The notes: generated from the sequence alone by a model not told the origin. A stretch of 63,697 nt of DNA from Andreprevotia lacus DSM 23236 (GCF_900176275.1 NZ_FWXD01000023.1:1-63697), one strand, 5' to 3'. Shown: positions 39,351 through 48,563, numbered from the stretch's first letter. Numbers and translations are program-made.

Positions 39351-40067
39351 ATGCGCCCCTCCGGCCGTACCCCCGCCCAGCTTCGCCCCGTCCGCATCAC
39401 CCGCAACTACACCTGTCATGCCGAAGGCTCGGTGCTGATCGAATTCGGTAATACCAAGGTGCTGTGCACTGCCAGCGTGGAAGAAAACGTGCCGCCCTTC
39501 CTCAAAGGCAAGGGGCAGGGCTGGGTGACGGCCGAGTACGGCATGCTGCCGCGCTCGACCAATTCGCGCATGAAGCGCGAGGCCGCGCAGGGCAAGCAGT
39601 CTGGCCGCACGCAGGAGATCCAGCGCCTGATTGGCCGCAGCCTGCGCGCCGTAGTGGACATGAAGGCACTGGGCGAACGCCAGATCGTGCTCGATTGCGA
39701 CGTGATCCAGGCCGACGGCGGTACGCGTACTGCCAGCATCACCGGTGCCTTCGTTGCGCTTACCGATGCCATCAATGGCCTGATTGCAGCTGGCAAGCTG
39801 GCCGCCAGCCCCATCCGCGAGCACGTTGCCGCCATCTCCGTCGGCGTGGTTGGCAGCACCCCGGTGCTGGATCTGGATTATGTGGAGGATTCGGACTGCG
39901 AAACCGACATGAATGTGGTGATGACGGCTTCCGGCCGCTTCATTGAAATCCAGGGCACCGCGGAAGGCGAGCCGTTCTCGCGCGCTGAAATGAATGCGCT
40001 GCTTGATCTGGCCGATGCCGGCATCCGTGAGCTGATCGTGCTGCAAGGGCAGGCGCTGCAGGCTTGA
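39351..40067 (+). CDS. rph: Ribonuclease PH
   Basis: Phosphorolytic 3' exoribonuclease trimming tRNA precursors. The 238-aa product starts [14 protein letters not shown] and shows [38 protein letters not shown] and [22 protein letters not shown], with all catalytic features of a full-length enzyme. AGGA precedes the ATG and a TATAAT lies at 39318-39323. In related genomes rdgB follows directly; here two genes intervene. Confidence 0.98.
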   Translation: MRPSGRTPAQLRPVRITRNYTCHAEGSVLIEFGNTKVLCTASVEENVPPFLKGKGQGWVTAEYGMLPRSTNSRMKREAAQGKQSGRTQEIQRLIGRSLRAVVDMKALGERQIVLDCDVIQADGGTRTASITGAFVALTDAINGLIAAGKLAASPIREHVAAISVGVVGSTPVLDLDYVEDSDCETDMNVVMTASGRFIEIQGTAEGEPFSRAEMNALLDLADAGIRELIVLQGQALQA

Positions 40068-40177
40068 TGCCCCGGCCGGCAGCCGGGTTTGACCCCGCCA
40101 TGGCTGGCGCGGGAAAATAATTGCCAAGAGCCCGACGCATTGCTGCGCCGGGCCGTTTCATTTTGACAGGCCGTATC

Positions 40178-41191
40178 GTGACACTAGCCCTTACCCCTTC
40201 GCGCCGTTTCTGCATTGCACCGATGCTCGACTGGACGGACCGTCATTACCGGCGCTTTGCGCGCGAGCTGAGCCGCCACGCGTGGCTGTATACCGAGATG
40301 GTGAATAGCGGTGCGATTCTGCATGGCGACAAGCTGCGCCATCTGCGTTTCGACGAGGTAGAGAACCCGCTGGCGTTGCAGCTGGGTGGGTCCGAGCCGG
40401 CTGATCTGGCCCGCTGCGCAAAAATTGCCGAGGATTGGGGTTACGACGAGGTGAACCTGAATGTCGGCTGCCCGTCCGAGCGCGTTCAGAGCGGCAGCTT
40501 TGGCGCCTGTTTGATGCTGGAGCCGACCCTGGTCAGCGATTGCGTGAAGGCCATGCGCGACGCGTGCGGTATCGATGTAACCATCAAGCACCGCATCGGC
40601 ATCGACGCGGTCGAGGATTACGGCTTTTTGCTCAATTTCGTGGCCGAAGTGCACGAGGCGGGCTGCAATACCTTCATCGTGCATGCGCGCAATGCCATCC
40701 TCAAGGGCCTCAGTCCCAAGGAAAACCGCGAGATTCCTCCACTCAAGTACGACTATGTCTACCGCCTCAAGCGCGATCTGCCGCAGTTGGAAATCATTAT
40801 CAACGGCGGCATTGCCGACCATGCTGCCGCACAGCAGCATCTGCAGCATGTCGACGGCGTGATGGTGGGGCGCGAGGCCTATCACAATGCGTGGATGCTG
40901 GCCGAGGTAGACCGCCTGTACTACGGCAGTGACTGGCAGCCGGAGAGCCGGCATGCCGCGATGCGCGCACTGCGGAGCTATGTGGAAGCCGAGCTGGCTG
41001 ACGGCTTGCCCCTGCGCTTGTTTACACGGCATATACTGGGGTTATTCCAGGGCATGCCGGGTGCGCGGCAATGGCGGCGAACGCTGTCCGATGCCAAGTT
41101 GCTCAAGGATGCCGGCTGGCCGCTGATCGAAGCTGCGCTGACCGAAATGCGGCCGGCAGCCGTTACAGAACAGGAGGGGAGTGAGCCATGA
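40178..41191 (+). CDS. dusA: tRNA-dihydrouridine(20/20a) synthase DusA
   Basis: FMN enzyme reducing uridines in the tRNA D-loop. The 337-aa product has RRFCIAPMLDWTDRHYRRF, LHGDKLRHLRFDEVENPLALQLGG and LNVGCPSERVQSG with the catalytic Cys. The length and LDWTDRH signature identify DusA rather than DusB/C. GTG 40178 is chosen (MTLALTPSRR); AGG stands at the right distance. It overlaps the next gene by four bases. Confidence 0.95.
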   Translation: MTLALTPSRRFCIAPMLDWTDRHYRRFARELSRHAWLYTEMVNSGAILHGDKLRHLRFDEVENPLALQLGGSEPADLARCAKIAEDWGYDEVNLNVGCPSERVQSGSFGACLMLEPTLVSDCVKAMRDACGIDVTIKHRIGIDAVEDYGFLLNFVAEVHEAGCNTFIVHARNAILKGLSPKENREIPPLKYDYVYRLKRDLPQLEIIINGGIADHAAAQQHLQHVDGVMVGREAYHNAWMLAEVDRLYYGSDWQPESRHAAMRALRSYVEAELADGLPLRLFTRHILGLFQGMPGARQWRRTLSDAKLLKDAGWPLIEAALTEMRPAAVTEQEGSEP

Positions 41192-41826
41192 AACGACTAT
41201 GTGCATTGCTGGCGGCAGCCCTGTTGGCCGGGCCGGTGCTGGCCGACGAGGTGACCTTGATCGCTGTGCTGGGCGGCAAGGCCATGTTCAAGATCAATGG
41301 TCGCAAGCAGGTGCTGGCGATCGGGCAGGAATCGGGCGGCGTCAAGCTGGTAAAGCTCGAGTCGGAGAGTGCTGCGGTGCAGATCGGTACACTCACGCGC
41401 ACCCTGCGCCTGGGTGAAGGCTATGTCTCGGATGAGGGGGCGCCACGCGGTGATGGCTCTGGCTCATTCACGCTCAATGCCGATCCGGCAGGCAATTTCT
41501 TTACCGACATCAAGATCAACAGCGTGATCGAGCGCGGGTTGATCGATACCGGCGCTACCAACCTGTCCATGCCAGAGCAGATCGCTCAGCGCATGCATAT
41601 CGAATACAAAAACGGGCGGCAAACGGCGGTCAAGACCGCCAACGGACTGGCCAAGGTGTGGATCGTGAATGTGCCGCGTGTCGACATCAGCGGCATCCCG
41701 CTCTACACGGTTGAAGTGGCGGTGATTGAAAGCAGCGGTCTGGACACCATCTTGATCGGAGGAACGGTGCTCAACCGCTTCCAGCTCACGCGCGGCAGCG
41801 GCGTGCTGACGCTGTCCAAAAAATAA
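41188..41826 (+). CDS. Retropepsin-like aspartic protease, exported
   Basis: A 212-aa protein with a signal peptide (cleavage near VLADEV), an N-terminal beta-rich domain (about 20-85) and a clan AA aspartic protease domain with GLIDTGATNLSMP, the single DTGA catalytic motif that implies a homodimer. The closing GGTVLNRFQL is the usual C-terminal strand. It is predicted to act in the periplasm; substrate unknown. ATG overlaps the dusA stop (ATGA). Confidence 0.88.
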   Translation: MKRLCALLAAALLAGPVLADEVTLIAVLGGKAMFKINGRKQVLAIGQESGGVKLVKLESESAAVQIGTLTRTLRLGEGYVSDEGAPRGDGSGSFTLNADPAGNFFTDIKINSVIERGLIDTGATNLSMPEQIAQRMHIEYKNGRQTAVKTANGLAKVWIVNVPRVDISGIPLYTVEVAVIESSGLDTILIGGTVLNRFQLTRGSGVLTLSKK

Positions 41827-41863
41827 GCTGGTTGCCTTTGCAGCCATCGTCACGGAATCCACA

Positions 41864-42457
41864 GTGAAACGTATCGTGCTTGCCAGCAACAATGCCGGCA
41901 AATTGAAGGAATTCCAGCGGCTGTTTGCGCCGCTGGATATCGAGATCATCCCGCAGGGCCAACTGGGCGTGTCCGAGGCCGAGGAGCCCTATGGCACCTT
42001 TGTCGAGAACGCCCTGACCAAGGCGCGCCATGCCAGCCGGGCCACCGGCCTGCCGGCACTGGCCGACGACTCGGGCATTTGCGTGCATGCACTGGGCGGT
42101 GCGCCGGGGGTGTATTCGGCGCGCTTTGCCGGCGAGCCCAAATCGGACGCGCGCAACAACGAAAAACTGCTGGCCGAGCTGGCCGGCAATGACGACCGCC
42201 GTGCCTGGTATTACGCTGCGCTGGTGCTGGTGCGCCACCCGGAAGACCCGCAACCCGTGATTGCCGACGGCGTGCTGCTGGGCGAAGTGCTGACCGCAGC
42301 GCGTGGCGATGGCGGCTTCGGTTACGACCCGCTGTTTCTGATTCCGCCGCTGGGCAAAACCGCCGCCGAGCTGACACCGGACGAGAAAAGCCCGATTTCG
42401 CACCGTGGCAAGGCGTTGCAGGTGTTGCTGGGCAAACTGCAGGAAACCGGGCTGTGA
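41864..42457 (+). CDS. rdgB: dITP/XTP pyrophosphatase RdgB
   Basis: Removes non-canonical purine nucleotides. The 197-aa product starts KRIVLASNNAGKLKEFQRL (GTG start), with ALADDSGICVHALGGAPGVYSARFAG and GFGYDPLF. It begins a tightly packed run: the following small gene's GTG overlaps its stop, then hemW. Confidence 0.97.
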   Translation: MKRIVLASNNAGKLKEFQRLFAPLDIEIIPQGQLGVSEAEEPYGTFVENALTKARHASRATGLPALADDSGICVHALGGAPGVYSARFAGEPKSDARNNEKLLAELAGNDDRRAWYYAALVLVRHPEDPQPVIADGVLLGEVLTAARGDGGFGYDPLFLIPPLGKTAAELTPDEKSPISHRGKALQVLLGKLQETGL

Positions 42458-42675
42458 GCGACGAAAAGCGTTATGCCGTCTGGTGTCGGCCCGATCAATC
42501 GGTGGTGTCGTGTACCGAGAAGGTCAAGGTGATGAACGAGAACCTCGACGAAATCGTGCAGATGATGCAGGACGCCTTCGAGGACGGCCTGTTGATGGAA
42601 GTCGCCGAAGACCAGATGAAAACCGTGCTGCACCGGCTGGTTGACCAGCTGCACAACCCCTACCAGAAGTCCTGA
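42454..42675 (+). CDS. Small conserved-type protein of unknown function
   Basis: A 73-aa acidic protein with two features: an N-terminal strand region containing two Cys (AVWCRPDQSVVSC) and a C-terminal helical stretch (LDEIVQMMQDAFEDGLLMEV). No known domain is recognised. GTG start overlaps rdgB by four bases and hemW begins two bases after its stop, so it is probably translated with them. Confidence 0.8.
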   Translation: MSDEKRYAVWCRPDQSVVSCTEKVKVMNENLDEIVQMMQDAFEDGLLMEVAEDQMKTVLHRLVDQLHNPYQKS

Positions 42676-42677
42676 TT

Positions 42678-43880
42678 ATGTCCGCCATTGCCATGCCCGT
42701 TGGCCGTGCCAACTGGGGCCTGACCGCCTTGCCGCCGCTGGCGCTGTACATCCATTTTCCGTGGTGTGTGAAGAAATGCCCGTACTGCGACTTCAACTCG
42801 CACGCGGTGCGCGGGCAGGGCGGCGACGGGCTGGACCCGGCGCTGGAGGCACAATACATCGACGCACTGCTGCGCGATCTGGAAACCTGCCTGCCGCTGG
42901 TATGGGGCCGCCCGGTTACCAGCATCTTCATGGGCGGCGGCACGCCCAGCCTGTTTTCGGCGCAAAGCATGGATACGCTGCTGGCCGGCATCCGCGCGCG
43001 CGTGAAACTGCTGCCCGATTCGGAAATCACGCTGGAAGCCAATCCGGGCACCTTCGAGGCCGCCAAGTTTGCCGGCTATCGCGAGGCTGGCATCAACCGG
43101 CTGTCCATCGGCATCCAGAGTTTCAACCCCGCGCACCTCAAGGCGCTGGGCCGCATCCACAACGATGACGAGGCATTGCGCGCCGTCGAGATCGCCCACC
43201 GACATTTCGACAACTTCAACCTCGACATCATGTACGCGCTGCCGCAACAGACGCTGGAACAGGCGCTGAGCGATATCGACCGTGCCATAGACTGCCAGTC
43301 CACGCATCTGTCGGCCTACCACCTGACGCTGGAGCCGAACACGCTGTTCCACCGCTACCCGCCCAACCTGCCCGACGACGATATGGCGGCCGACATGCAG
43401 GACGCGATCGAGGAACGCCTGGCCGCAGCGGGTTTCGAGCACTATGAAACCAGCGCGTTTGCCAAGCCGGGTCGTCGTGCGCGGCACAACCTCAATTACT
43501 GGACCTTTGGTGATTACCTCGGCATCGGCGCCGGCGCGCATGCCAAGATCAGTTTCCCCGACAAGATCATCCGCCAGATGCGCTACAAGCAGCCCGGTGA
43601 ATACCTGCAGCAAATGGCGGCAGGCAGTGCGGTGCAGACCGAAGAAGCGGTGACGCTGGAGCAACTGCCATTCGAGTTCATGCTCAATCTGCTGCGGCTG
43701 ACCGAAGGCTTTGATTTGACCTTGTTCACCGAGCGCACGGGCCTGCCTATCACCAAGCTGGTCCACGAAGTCGAGCGCGCGCGTGCTGACGGGTTGCTGG
43801 AACGCGAGCTCAACCACGTGTGCCCGACCGCACGCGGCCGGCGCTTTCTGAATGCCTTGCTGGAGCGCTTCCTGACGTGA
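42678..43880 (+). CDS. hemW: Radical-SAM heme chaperone HemW
   Basis: A 400-aa homologue of HemN that binds heme rather than oxidising coproporphyrinogen. The cluster motif CVKKCPYCDF is in place, followed by GGGTPSLF and the IGIQSFNPAHLKALGR region. The short N-terminus is HemW-like. It closes the rdgB run. Confidence 0.93.
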   Translation: MSAIAMPVGRANWGLTALPPLALYIHFPWCVKKCPYCDFNSHAVRGQGGDGLDPALEAQYIDALLRDLETCLPLVWGRPVTSIFMGGGTPSLFSAQSMDTLLAGIRARVKLLPDSEITLEANPGTFEAAKFAGYREAGINRLSIGIQSFNPAHLKALGRIHNDDEALRAVEIAHRHFDNFNLDIMYALPQQTLEQALSDIDRAIDCQSTHLSAYHLTLEPNTLFHRYPPNLPDDDMAADMQDAIEERLAAAGFEHYETSAFAKPGRRARHNLNYWTFGDYLGIGAGAHAKISFPDKIIRQMRYKQPGEYLQQMAAGSAVQTEEAVTLEQLPFEFMLNLLRLTEGFDLTLFTERTGLPITKLVHEVERARADGLLERELNHVCPTARGRRFLNALLERFLT

Positions 43881-43995
43881 TCGCGATTGGCGTGTCGCGC
43901 ATTTGTGAAGTTTTCACTCGAAGCAAGGATTTACATAACAAATTCGTCAAGCTGCGCCAGAATGAAGCTTCTTTCACCTCAACGTGGAGTTCAGC

Positions 43996-44301
43996 ATGAC
44001 TGCCAAAGCGGAACAGAAGGAATTGCTCGACGAACTGCGTACCGTGCTTGATGACACCGAAAGCCTGATCAAGGCCACGGTGAGCGAGCAGGGTGACAAG
44101 GCTGGCGCGCTCGGCGAGCGCATTGCGGCCAATCTGTACGAAGCCAAGGCCAAGTTGATCGAAGCCGAGCGGCTGGTGGCCGGCAAGGCCAAGGCTGCGG
44201 CCAAGGCCACTGATGACTACGTGCACGAGAACCCGTGGACGTCGATCGGTATTGCCGCCGGTGTCGGCTTCCTGCTCGGCATGCTGGTGTCGCGCCGTTG
44301 A
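43996..44301 (+). CDS. DUF883/YqjD-like ribosome-associated membrane protein
   Basis: A 101-aa protein: a charged, Ala-rich coiled coil (about 1-75) followed by WTSIGIAAGVGFLLGMLVSRR, a single C-terminal membrane helix with Arg-Arg tail, the ElaB/YqjD pattern. Such proteins tether ribosomes to the inner membrane in stationary phase in E. coli. GGAG at six bases supports ATG 43996. First of a three-gene overlapping set. Confidence 0.92.
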   Translation: MTAKAEQKELLDELRTVLDDTESLIKATVSEQGDKAGALGERIAANLYEAKAKLIEAERLVAGKAKAAAKATDDYVHENPWTSIGIAAGVGFLLGMLVSRR

Positions 44302-44675
44302 GCGAACACGACGCCCCCAACCCACCTCAGCTGATCCGGCGCCTGCTGGCCAATCTGTTTGGCCTGGCACGCAACCATCTTGCGCTGTTCAGCATCGAGC
44401 TGGAGGAAGAGCGCGAGCGGCTGTTGTGGCTGCTGGCACTCTCCGTGCTGGCGCTGGTGCTGGTGGCGCTGGGGCTGGTATTGCTGTCCATCGCGCTGGT
44501 GTGGTGGGTAGACCCGGCCTGGCGCACCTGCGCCTTGGCCGGGCTGGGGGCGGCTTACCTGCTGCTGGCCCTGCTGTGCGGCTGGCTGGTGCGGCACAAG
44601 CTGGTGAATGGCCCGGCGCCGTTTGCCGGCACCCTGGCCGAGCTACGCAAGGACAGGGAGCAACTGCTGCCATGA
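44298..44675 (+). CDS. YqjE-like membrane protein (phage holin superfamily III)
   Basis: A 125-aa protein with two long hydrophobic helices (near residues 45-70 and 78-100) after an amphipathic N-terminal segment containing ELEEERER. TTG start overlaps the preceding stop (TTGA). It matches the YqjE position between YqjD- and YqjK-like proteins. Function is not established. Confidence 0.85.
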   Translation: MSEHDAPNPPQLIRRLLANLFGLARNHLALFSIELEEERERLLWLLALSVLALVLVALGLVLLSIALVWWVDPAWRTCALAGLGAAYLLLALLCGWLVRHKLVNGPAPFAGTLAELRKDREQLLP

Positions 44676-44989
44676 GCCGACGCAACTTGAGCAGAAGCGA
44701 ATTGCGCCGCATGCGCAAGGAAGCCTTGCAACTGCAGGCCGATGCCTACCGCATGCAGCTGGGACACGATTGGCAGGCCTTGCGTCAGCCGGTGGATCAA
44801 TCCATCGGTGGCGGCAAATTGCTGGGCTTGCTGGGTAATCCGCTGCAGTTGGTCGAGCTGGCCGGCAAATTGATGACGCATGGCCGGCTGGGCTGGATTG
44901 CGCGGGCGATCCCGCTGGCGCTAACCGGCTGGCGTGTCGCGCGTTTGCTGCGCAGCTGGTTGCGGCGCAAACAGCGTGATGAGGGGTGA
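44672..44989 (+). CDS. YqjK-like protein
   Basis: A 105-aa basic protein with an N-terminal Arg-rich helix (SRSELRRMRKEALQLQA) and a hydrophobic, membrane-leaning C-terminus (IARAIPLALTGWRVARLLRSW). It is third of the yqjD-yqjE-yqjK-type unit by order and overlap (ATGA). Similarity to YqjK is positional and weak. Confidence 0.75.
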   Translation: MSRRNLSRSELRRMRKEALQLQADAYRMQLGHDWQALRQPVDQSIGGGKLLGLLGNPLQLVELAGKLMTHGRLGWIARAIPLALTGWRVARLLRSWLRRKQRDEG

Positions 44990-45066
44990 TGCGCTTGGGC
45001 GCACGTCGGCAAACGGGCTAAAATCGCCCATCGGATGCAAGTCCACCCTAAAGACCGGAGCAGCGT

Positions 45067-45450
45067 ATGAGCAAGACCATCATCCACAGCGACAACGCCC
45101 CCAAGGCCGTCGGCACCTATTCGCAAGCCGTCAAGGTGGGCGATACCGTTTACCTGTCCGGCCAGATCGGTCTGGACCCGGTCAGCAACGTGCTGGTCGA
45201 TGGTTTCGAGGCGCAATGCCACCAGGTGTTCAAGAACCTGCGCGCGGTGTGCCAGGCGGCGGGCGGCGATCTGTCCGATATCGTGAAGCTGGGCGTATTC
45301 GTGGTCGATCTGGCCAACTTCGCCACCCTGAACGAGATCATGGGCGAATACTTCAGCGCGCCGTTCCCTGCGCGCGCGGCCATCCAGGCCGCTGCGCTGC
45401 CCAAGGGCGCACTGGTTGAAGCCGATGCCGTACTGGTGCTGACTAAATAA
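45067..45450 (+). CDS. ridA: Reactive intermediate deaminase RidA
   Basis: Hydrolyses reactive enamine/imine intermediates such as 2-aminoacrylate. The 127-aa product has [23 protein letters not shown], the catalytic Arg in [28 protein letters not shown] sits before ATG. A terminator-like hairpin follows 40 bp after the stop. Confidence 0.96.
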   Translation: MSKTIIHSDNAPKAVGTYSQAVKVGDTVYLSGQIGLDPVSNVLVDGFEAQCHQVFKNLRAVCQAAGGDLSDIVKLGVFVVDLANFATLNEIMGEYFSAPFPARAAIQAAALPKGALVEADAVLVLTK

Positions 45451-45466
45451 GCAGCGCCGGCTCGGG

Positions 45467-45472
45467 TATAAT
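45467..45472 (+). promoter_or_regulatory. Candidate -10 box for trmB
   Basis: TATAAT 68 bp before the trmB ATG, with no strong -35. It lies upstream of the 45491-45519 hairpin, so a transcript from here would cross that hairpin. Confidence 0.45.
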
Positions 45473-45490
45473 CCCGCCATCTAGTGTCAC

Positions 45491-45519
45491 AAACGCCGCC
45501 GATGCGGCGTTTGGCTTTT
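45491..45519 (+). terminator. Hairpin with T tract between ridA and trmB
   Basis: AAACGCCGC/GCGGCGTTT stem, CGAT loop, then GGCTTTTT. It likely terminates ridA; because it lies after the candidate trmB -10, it could also attenuate trmB. Confidence 0.75.
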
Positions 45520-45534
45520 TCAGGATTCCGCTTC

Positions 45535-46221
45535 ATGGACAACCCGCATTTCATGCGTCGCATCCGCAGCTTCGTGCTGCGCCAGGGCCACCTGTCGGCC
45601 GGGCAGGAACGCGCGCTCAACGAGTTTGGCCCGCGCTTCATGATCCCCTATGCCGCAGAGGCGCTTGATCTGGATGCCGCCTTTGGCCGCAGCGTACCGC
45701 GCGTGCTGGAAATCGGCTTCGGCATGGGCCAGGCAACGGCCGAGATCGCCGTTGGTCGCCCGGACAGCGATTTTCTCTGCGTCGAGGTGCATACCCCCGG
45801 CGTGGGCAGCTTGCTCAAGCTGATCGGCGAGCAAGGCATCGGCAATATCCGCATCGTGCAGCACGATGCAGTCGAGGTACTGGAACACATGCTGCAGCCG
45901 GGCTGCCTGGATGGCGTGCACATCTACTTCCCCGATCCGTGGCACAAGAAACGCCACAACAAGCGCCGCCTGGTGCAGCCTGACTTCGTCAAGCAACTGG
46001 TATCGCGCATCAAGCCGGGGGGCTATCTGCATCTGGCCACCGACTGGGAAGACTACGCGATCCAGATGCTGGAGGTACTGTCTGCCGAGCCGGCGCTGGA
46101 AAACACGGCCGATGGTTATGCGCCGCGTCCGGATTACCGCCCGCTCACCAAGTTCGAAAACCGGGGCATCAACCTCGGCCACGGCGTGTGGGACCTGGTA
46201 TTCAAGCGTCGTGCTGGCTGA
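45535..46221 (+). CDS. trmB: tRNA (guanine-N7)-methyltransferase TrmB
   Basis: Methylates G46 of tRNA using SAM. The 228-aa product has the SAM loop [15 protein letters not shown], and the family signature [21 protein letters not shown] 45535 (MDNPHF) is preferred; an upstream GTG at 45484 would place the ridA hairpin inside the gene. Confidence 0.96.
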   Translation: MDNPHFMRRIRSFVLRQGHLSAGQERALNEFGPRFMIPYAAEALDLDAAFGRSVPRVLEIGFGMGQATAEIAVGRPDSDFLCVEVHTPGVGSLLKLIGEQGIGNIRIVQHDAVEVLEHMLQPGCLDGVHIYFPDPWHKKRHNKRRLVQPDFVKQLVSRIKPGGYLHLATDWEDYAIQMLEVLSAEPALENTADGYAPRPDYRPLTKFENRGINLGHGVWDLVFKRRAG

Positions 46222-46277
46222 CAGCCGGACGAGCGGCTAGACTCGCAGTATTCCATCCAGATAGAACGGAGTTCGCC

Positions 46278-46856
46278 ATGATCAAGCGATCCGCCATGCT
46301 GGCCGCACTGGCCTTGTCGGGCGTATTGCTCGGCGGTTGCGGCATGCTGAAAACCGCCAGCAATGACAACGGCGCTCCGGGGCGCATGCCGGACGTGATC
46401 GTGCCGTCGCGGGTTACTGCGGTAGGTTATGGCGCCATGCCGAACATGGATGGCCTGACCATGGCGCAACGCCGCATGCTGGCCATGCGCGCGTCCAAGC
46501 TCGATGCCTATCGCGCCTTGGCCGAAACCGTGCAGGGCCTGCGCCTGACCGGGCAGAGCACGGTGTCGGCGCTGGCACTGCAGAACGACAGCTTCCGTTA
46601 CTACGTCGATGCTTATCTACGCGGCGCACGCGTGCTGTCGGTCAACCCGCTGCCTGATGGCGCGTATGAGACGGTGCTGGAGCTGCAACTGAACGGCGAC
46701 TTCGTGCGTGAGGCCGGCAGTGCCCAGCAAGGCATGCAGGTCGAGGCGCCCAAGCCCGAGGCCAGCAAGGTCGAGGCCCCGGCGCCCAAGCCGGAAGCCG
46801 CCGCAACGCCGACGACCAGCAAGACCGTCGCCAGCAATTTCTATTACGCCAAGTGA
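46278..46856 (+). CDS. flgP: LPP20-family lipoprotein, FlgP-like
   Basis: A 192-aa lipoprotein with lipobox VLLGGC and the LPP20 core: MAQRRMLAMRASKLDAYRALAETVQGLRLTGQSTV. Followed by FlgT, it matches FlgP, a component of the outer-membrane ring around the flagellar basal body in Vibrio. A Pro/Lys/Ala-rich tail (residues ~155-180) is variable. It shares a one-base overlap with flgT. Confidence 0.82.
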   Translation: MIKRSAMLAALALSGVLLGGCGMLKTASNDNGAPGRMPDVIVPSRVTAVGYGAMPNMDGLTMAQRRMLAMRASKLDAYRALAETVQGLRLTGQSTVSALALQNDSFRYYVDAYLRGARVLSVNPLPDGAYETVLELQLNGDFVREAGSAQQGMQVEAPKPEASKVEAPAPKPEAAATPTTSKTVASNFYYAK

Positions 46857-48172
46857 TGAAGCTAGGACTGGCCGCACTGCTGCTCGGCGCCGTGCTGTGG
46901 GCCGGTGCCGTGCAGGCTGCGCCGGTACTGGGTGCCGCGCCCTATGCCGGTGACGTGAACGCCGCGCGCGACGCAGCGATCAACGATGCATTGCAGAACG
47001 CCGCGCTGTTCAATGGCGCCATGGTGACAGCCACCGGGCGCAGCGATGCCGGCCGTAATGCAGAATCGCAACAGGTACGCCCGCAGCAGCCAGGGCCCGG
47101 CAGCTATACGCTGCTGCGTGAGTGGCGCGAAGGCACCATGTATTTCGTGCAGATCGAACCCGGTATGGGGCAGCCAGCCAAGGCCGCTCCCATGCCGGCC
47201 CCGGTCGAGGCTGCTGCCGAACCCGCTGCGGTGAACGTTGCCAGCGGCGGCAAGGCCCAGTGTGCCGGCGCGGCTTACAAACGCAAGGTGCTGGTGACGC
47301 CGTTCTGGCTGACTCGCCCGGCGCAAGCCAATGATCTGGCCGACCCTGGTAACGGTTTTCAGCATGTGCTGGCAGACCGATTGGGTAACGGTGGCCGCTT
47401 TCTGACTTATCTGGGCGCGGACGAGCTGGCGTTCGCACCGCAGCCCGGCGTGATCGACCCGCAACTGCGCCCGGAGCAGGTGCGCCAGCTGGCGCGCCGC
47501 TATGGCGTGCAGTTCATCATTGGCGGGCTGGTGCATGATCTGTCCACCTCCGGGGTGAAGTACCGCCCGGTTTACGGGCAGGAAATCCGCCCCGAAGAAC
47601 GCAAGATCACCTTTGCGCTGCCACTGCTGGGCTGGCTGGGCGCCGGGGTGAAATCCATGCCCAAAGCGCGGCAGGTGGACATGGAGGTCTATCTGTTCGA
47701 CGGTGTTTCCGGCGCGCTGGTCTCGCGCCATCGTGGCCAGCAGGTGGCCAGCGGGCAAGTGATGGCACGGCCGGATCAGGCCGTGGACAGCGCCGGCTTC
47801 GCACAGGGCGATCTGGGCCAGACCGTGGGCAGCGTGCTTGACCAGCTGGCGCAGCAGGTCAGCGGCGACGTGGCCTGCATCCCGTTCTCGGCGCGCATCG
47901 TGCGGGTCGAAGGGCGCCGGCTGTATTTCGACGCCGGTACGGTATCCGGCATCGCCCCCGGCGACGTGCTGCAGTTGTACAGGTTGCGCGCCGGACAGGA
48001 CCTGCAGGCATTGAGTGCGCTTGATGCGCAAGGCCAGGGCTTGGTCGAGGATCTGGCCGGCAGCGTGCGCGTCGAACAGGTGCAGCCGCTGTTTGCCACT
48101 GCGCTGGCTGAAGGCAGCCAGCCCGAGATTGGCGACTATGTCCGCTTTGTCAGTACAGGAAAAATGCGATGA
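46856..48172 (+). CDS. flgT: Flagellar H-ring protein FlgT
   Basis: A 438-aa exported protein with signal peptide (cleavage near VQAAP). The FlgT N-terminal domain (DAAINDALQNAALFNGAMV), a middle domain with VLVTPFWLTRPAQA and a C-terminal domain (VRVEGRRLYFDAGTVSGIAPGDVLQLYRL) are visible in order. FlgT builds the H ring that stabilises the stator in Vibrio. ATG 46856 overlaps the flgP stop; GTG 46853 is the alternative start. Confidence 0.87.
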   Translation: MKLGLAALLLGAVLWAGAVQAAPVLGAAPYAGDVNAARDAAINDALQNAALFNGAMVTATGRSDAGRNAESQQVRPQQPGPGSYTLLREWREGTMYFVQIEPGMGQPAKAAPMPAPVEAAAEPAAVNVASGGKAQCAGAAYKRKVLVTPFWLTRPAQANDLADPGNGFQHVLADRLGNGGRFLTYLGADELAFAPQPGVIDPQLRPEQVRQLARRYGVQFIIGGLVHDLSTSGVKYRPVYGQEIRPEERKITFALPLLGWLGAGVKSMPKARQVDMEVYLFDGVSGALVSRHRGQQVASGQVMARPDQAVDSAGFAQGDLGQTVGSVLDQLAQQVSGDVACIPFSARIVRVEGRRLYFDAGTVSGIAPGDVLQLYRLRAGQDLQALSALDAQGQGLVEDLAGSVRVEQVQPLFATALAEGSQPEIGDYVRFVSTGKMR

Positions 48173-48495
48173 AAACCTTGCTGCTTGCCGTGTTCATGCT
48201 GGGTACGCTGGTTTCGGCGCAGGCGCGCTTGTTGCCGCCGTCGCGGGTGCACAAAACGGTTGCCACAACTCAGCCTGACCCGGCCATGGTGCGCGTGTTG
48301 CCGGCCAGCATGTTGCCCAAGGATGCCATCGTGCCGGTGCAATCGGTCGCCCGCGCCTTGCAGCAGGAGATGCCGGTCATGGCCAAGCCCCCGGCAGCCG
48401 TTGCCGCCCCGGCCGCTGCCGCACGGCGCGACGAAGGGCCGCAGTGGATACCGCTGAGCAGCGAGCAGCGCTGGCAGCAATACAGTTATCCTTGA
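48169..48495 (+). CDS. Small exported protein after flgT
   Basis: A 108-aa protein with a signal peptide (MKTLLLAVFMLGTLVSAQA), then a low-complexity Pro/Ala/Val-rich region and a short aromatic C-terminus (RWQQYSYP). No domain is recognised. ATG overlaps the flgT stop (ATGA), so it likely belongs to the flagellar-ring unit. Not FlgO by sequence. Confidence 0.75.
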   Translation: MKTLLLAVFMLGTLVSAQARLLPPSRVHKTVATTQPDPAMVRVLPASMLPKDAIVPVQSVARALQQEMPVMAKPPAAVAAPAAAARRDEGPQWIPLSSEQRWQQYSYP

Positions 48496-48518
48496 ACAGA
48501 GGGTTTCAGCTGACCATT

Positions 48519-48552
48519 CAAACAAAAGCGGCCCGCAGGCCGCTTTTGTTTG
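48519..48552. terminator. Bidirectional terminator between the flgPT unit and the SPOR gene
   Basis: A 15-bp perfect stem (CAAACAAAAGCGGCC and complement) with loop CGCA; the A/T-rich outer part supplies T tracts both ways. Confidence 0.85.
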
Positions 48553-48563
48553 GGCGGGCAGCC

